6,541 bases of DNA from Treponema sp. (GTDB lineage Bacteria; Spirochaetota; Spirochaetia; Treponematales; Breznakiellaceae): NCBI GenBank assembly GCA_031273835.1, contig JAISRD010000113.1:1-6541 (forward strand), read 5' to 3'. Both the position numbers and the translations under genes were made by a program. The notes beneath the pieces were generated by a model. That model was not told where the DNA came from and did no database searches. It saw only the letters and a list, made by a program, of their open reading frames with translations. Shown piece by piece: positions 6,389 to 6,541 of the stretch (positions are counted from its first letter, which is position 1; every line of letters begins with the position of its first letter).

Positions 6389-6421
6389 AAAAAGGAGGGC
6401 CCTAGCCTGCCCGCCTTTTTT
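6389..6421. terminator. bidirectional intrinsic terminator
   Basis: AAAAAGG-A-GGGC (6389-6400) pairs with GCCC-G-CCTTTTT (6409-6420), with one A-G mismatch and an 8-nt loop. Six T residues (6416-6421) lie on the plus strand and five on the minus strand. It lies between the nfeD promoter and the edge repeat, with no gene ending beside it, so it probably insulates nfeD from transcription arriving from the right. Confidence 0.75.
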
Positions 6422-6473
6422 ATGGCTCTTCAATAACATGTATGAAAAGGATTTTGTAAGAATATAGCAAAAA

Positions 6474-6534
6474 GCACGCTGTTTCCGCTACTATATTGGT
6501 AGTTTAAGCCATAAAAGCGGAGGATACAGCGTGC
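6474..6534. repeat. large imperfect inverted repeat at the window edge
   Basis: GCACGCTGT (6474-6482) pairs perfectly with ACAGCGTGC (6526-6534). Inside it TCCGCT (6484-6489) pairs with AGCGGA (6516-6521), and ACTA (6490-6493) with TAGT (6500-6503). Read on the plus strand, the right side contains GGAGG and a GTG start codon. Read on the minus strand, the hairpin is followed at once by TTTTT (6473-6469), as in a terminator, and is preceded by a TAG (6539-6537). The loop of more than 20 nt is long for a terminator. Confidence 0.7.
6519..6523 (+). promoter_or_regulatory. ribosome binding site for a possible gene starting at 6531
   Basis: GGAGG lies 7 nt before GTG 6531. It falls in the right side of the inverted repeat, so it would be partly paired in the folded mRNA. 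Confidence 0.4.
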
Positions 6535-6541
6535 AACTAAG
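6531..6541 (+). CDS. possible start of a plus-strand gene cut by the window edge
   Basis: Only GTG CAA CTA and two further bases are visible. The case rests on the well-spaced GGAGG upstream. The competing reading is that a minus-strand gene ends at the TAG 6539-6537. Nothing can be said about a product. Confidence 0.35.

Larger units (their letters stand above)
6229..6530. other. intergenic region upstream of nfeD
   Basis: I see no convincing complete gene on either strand here. The left part holds two candidate nfeD -10 boxes and a tiny upstream frame. The middle (about 6325-6388) is purine-rich and featureless. A terminator hairpin (6389-6421), an AT-rich stretch (6422-6473) and a large inverted repeat (6474-6534) follow. 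The 8-mer AAAGCACG occurs at 6381-6388 and again at 6471-6478. Confidence 0.6.

Noticed and set aside
6438..6467. Plus-strand 9-codon frame (MYEKDFVRI)
   Set aside because: It has no ribosome binding site, no clear promoter and no conservation evidence; it is expected by chance in AT-rich spacer DNA.
6454..6497. Possible promoter for the edge gene from TTGTAA, TATAGC or TATATT
   Set aside because: No pair of boxes has acceptable spacing, so I did not call a promoter.
6474..6534. Inverted repeat as an insertion sequence end
   Set aside because: Both arms lie within 61 bp, with no transposase fragment or target duplication visible.

Overview
The window looks like a bacterial chromosome segment of fairly high GC (by eye roughly 55-60%). 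It is most likely from a spirochaete of the Treponema group, perhaps a host-associated or gut lineage. This assignment is inference. It rests on a stand-alone ptsI with no HPr or permease gene beside it, the character of the Der protein, and a long NfeD protein next to a FloA-type flotillin. I could not run a search. Nearly all coding is on the minus strand, and the gene order is housekeeping-like, with no phage, insertion sequence, CRISPR or tRNA signature.

Layout from left to right. Positions 1-1203 (minus) hold most of der, the double-GTPase ribosome assembly factor, cut off at the window edge. It overlaps or abuts ptsI (1193-2926, minus), which encodes PTS Enzyme I, and the two probably form one transcription unit. 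A 121-bp divergent promoter region (2927-3047) separates ptsI from a 58-codon cysteine-containing small protein on the plus strand (3048-3224). A possible 25-codon peptide (3236-3313) follows and converges on the next minus-strand operon, sharing a TTAA double stop with it. That operon, read from right to left, is a long NfeD-type membrane serine protease (4708-6228), floA (3697-4707) and a one-pass, proline-rich membrane protein (3310-3690). The genes abut at 0 and 6 nt, so they are almost certainly co-transcribed. Positions 6229-6541 are non-coding apart from a possible gene start at the edge. They hold candidate nfeD promoters, a clear bidirectional terminator (6389-6421) and a large inverted repeat (6474-6534). 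The repeat either hides the ribosome binding site of a plus-strand gene or terminates a minus-strand gene beyond the window.

Functionally there are two themes. One is translation plus PEP-dependent phosphorylation (Der and Enzyme I; Enzyme I would work on an HPr encoded elsewhere and may be mainly regulatory). The other is a membrane-organisation module (NfeD protease, flotillin scaffold and a small membrane partner). The most useful observations are the small membrane protein as third member of the nfeD-floA operon, the repeated promoter layout that predicts leaderless mRNAs, the edge inverted repeat over a start codon, and the altered first GTPase domain of Der. I saw no convincing evidence of a wholly new defence or mobile system.
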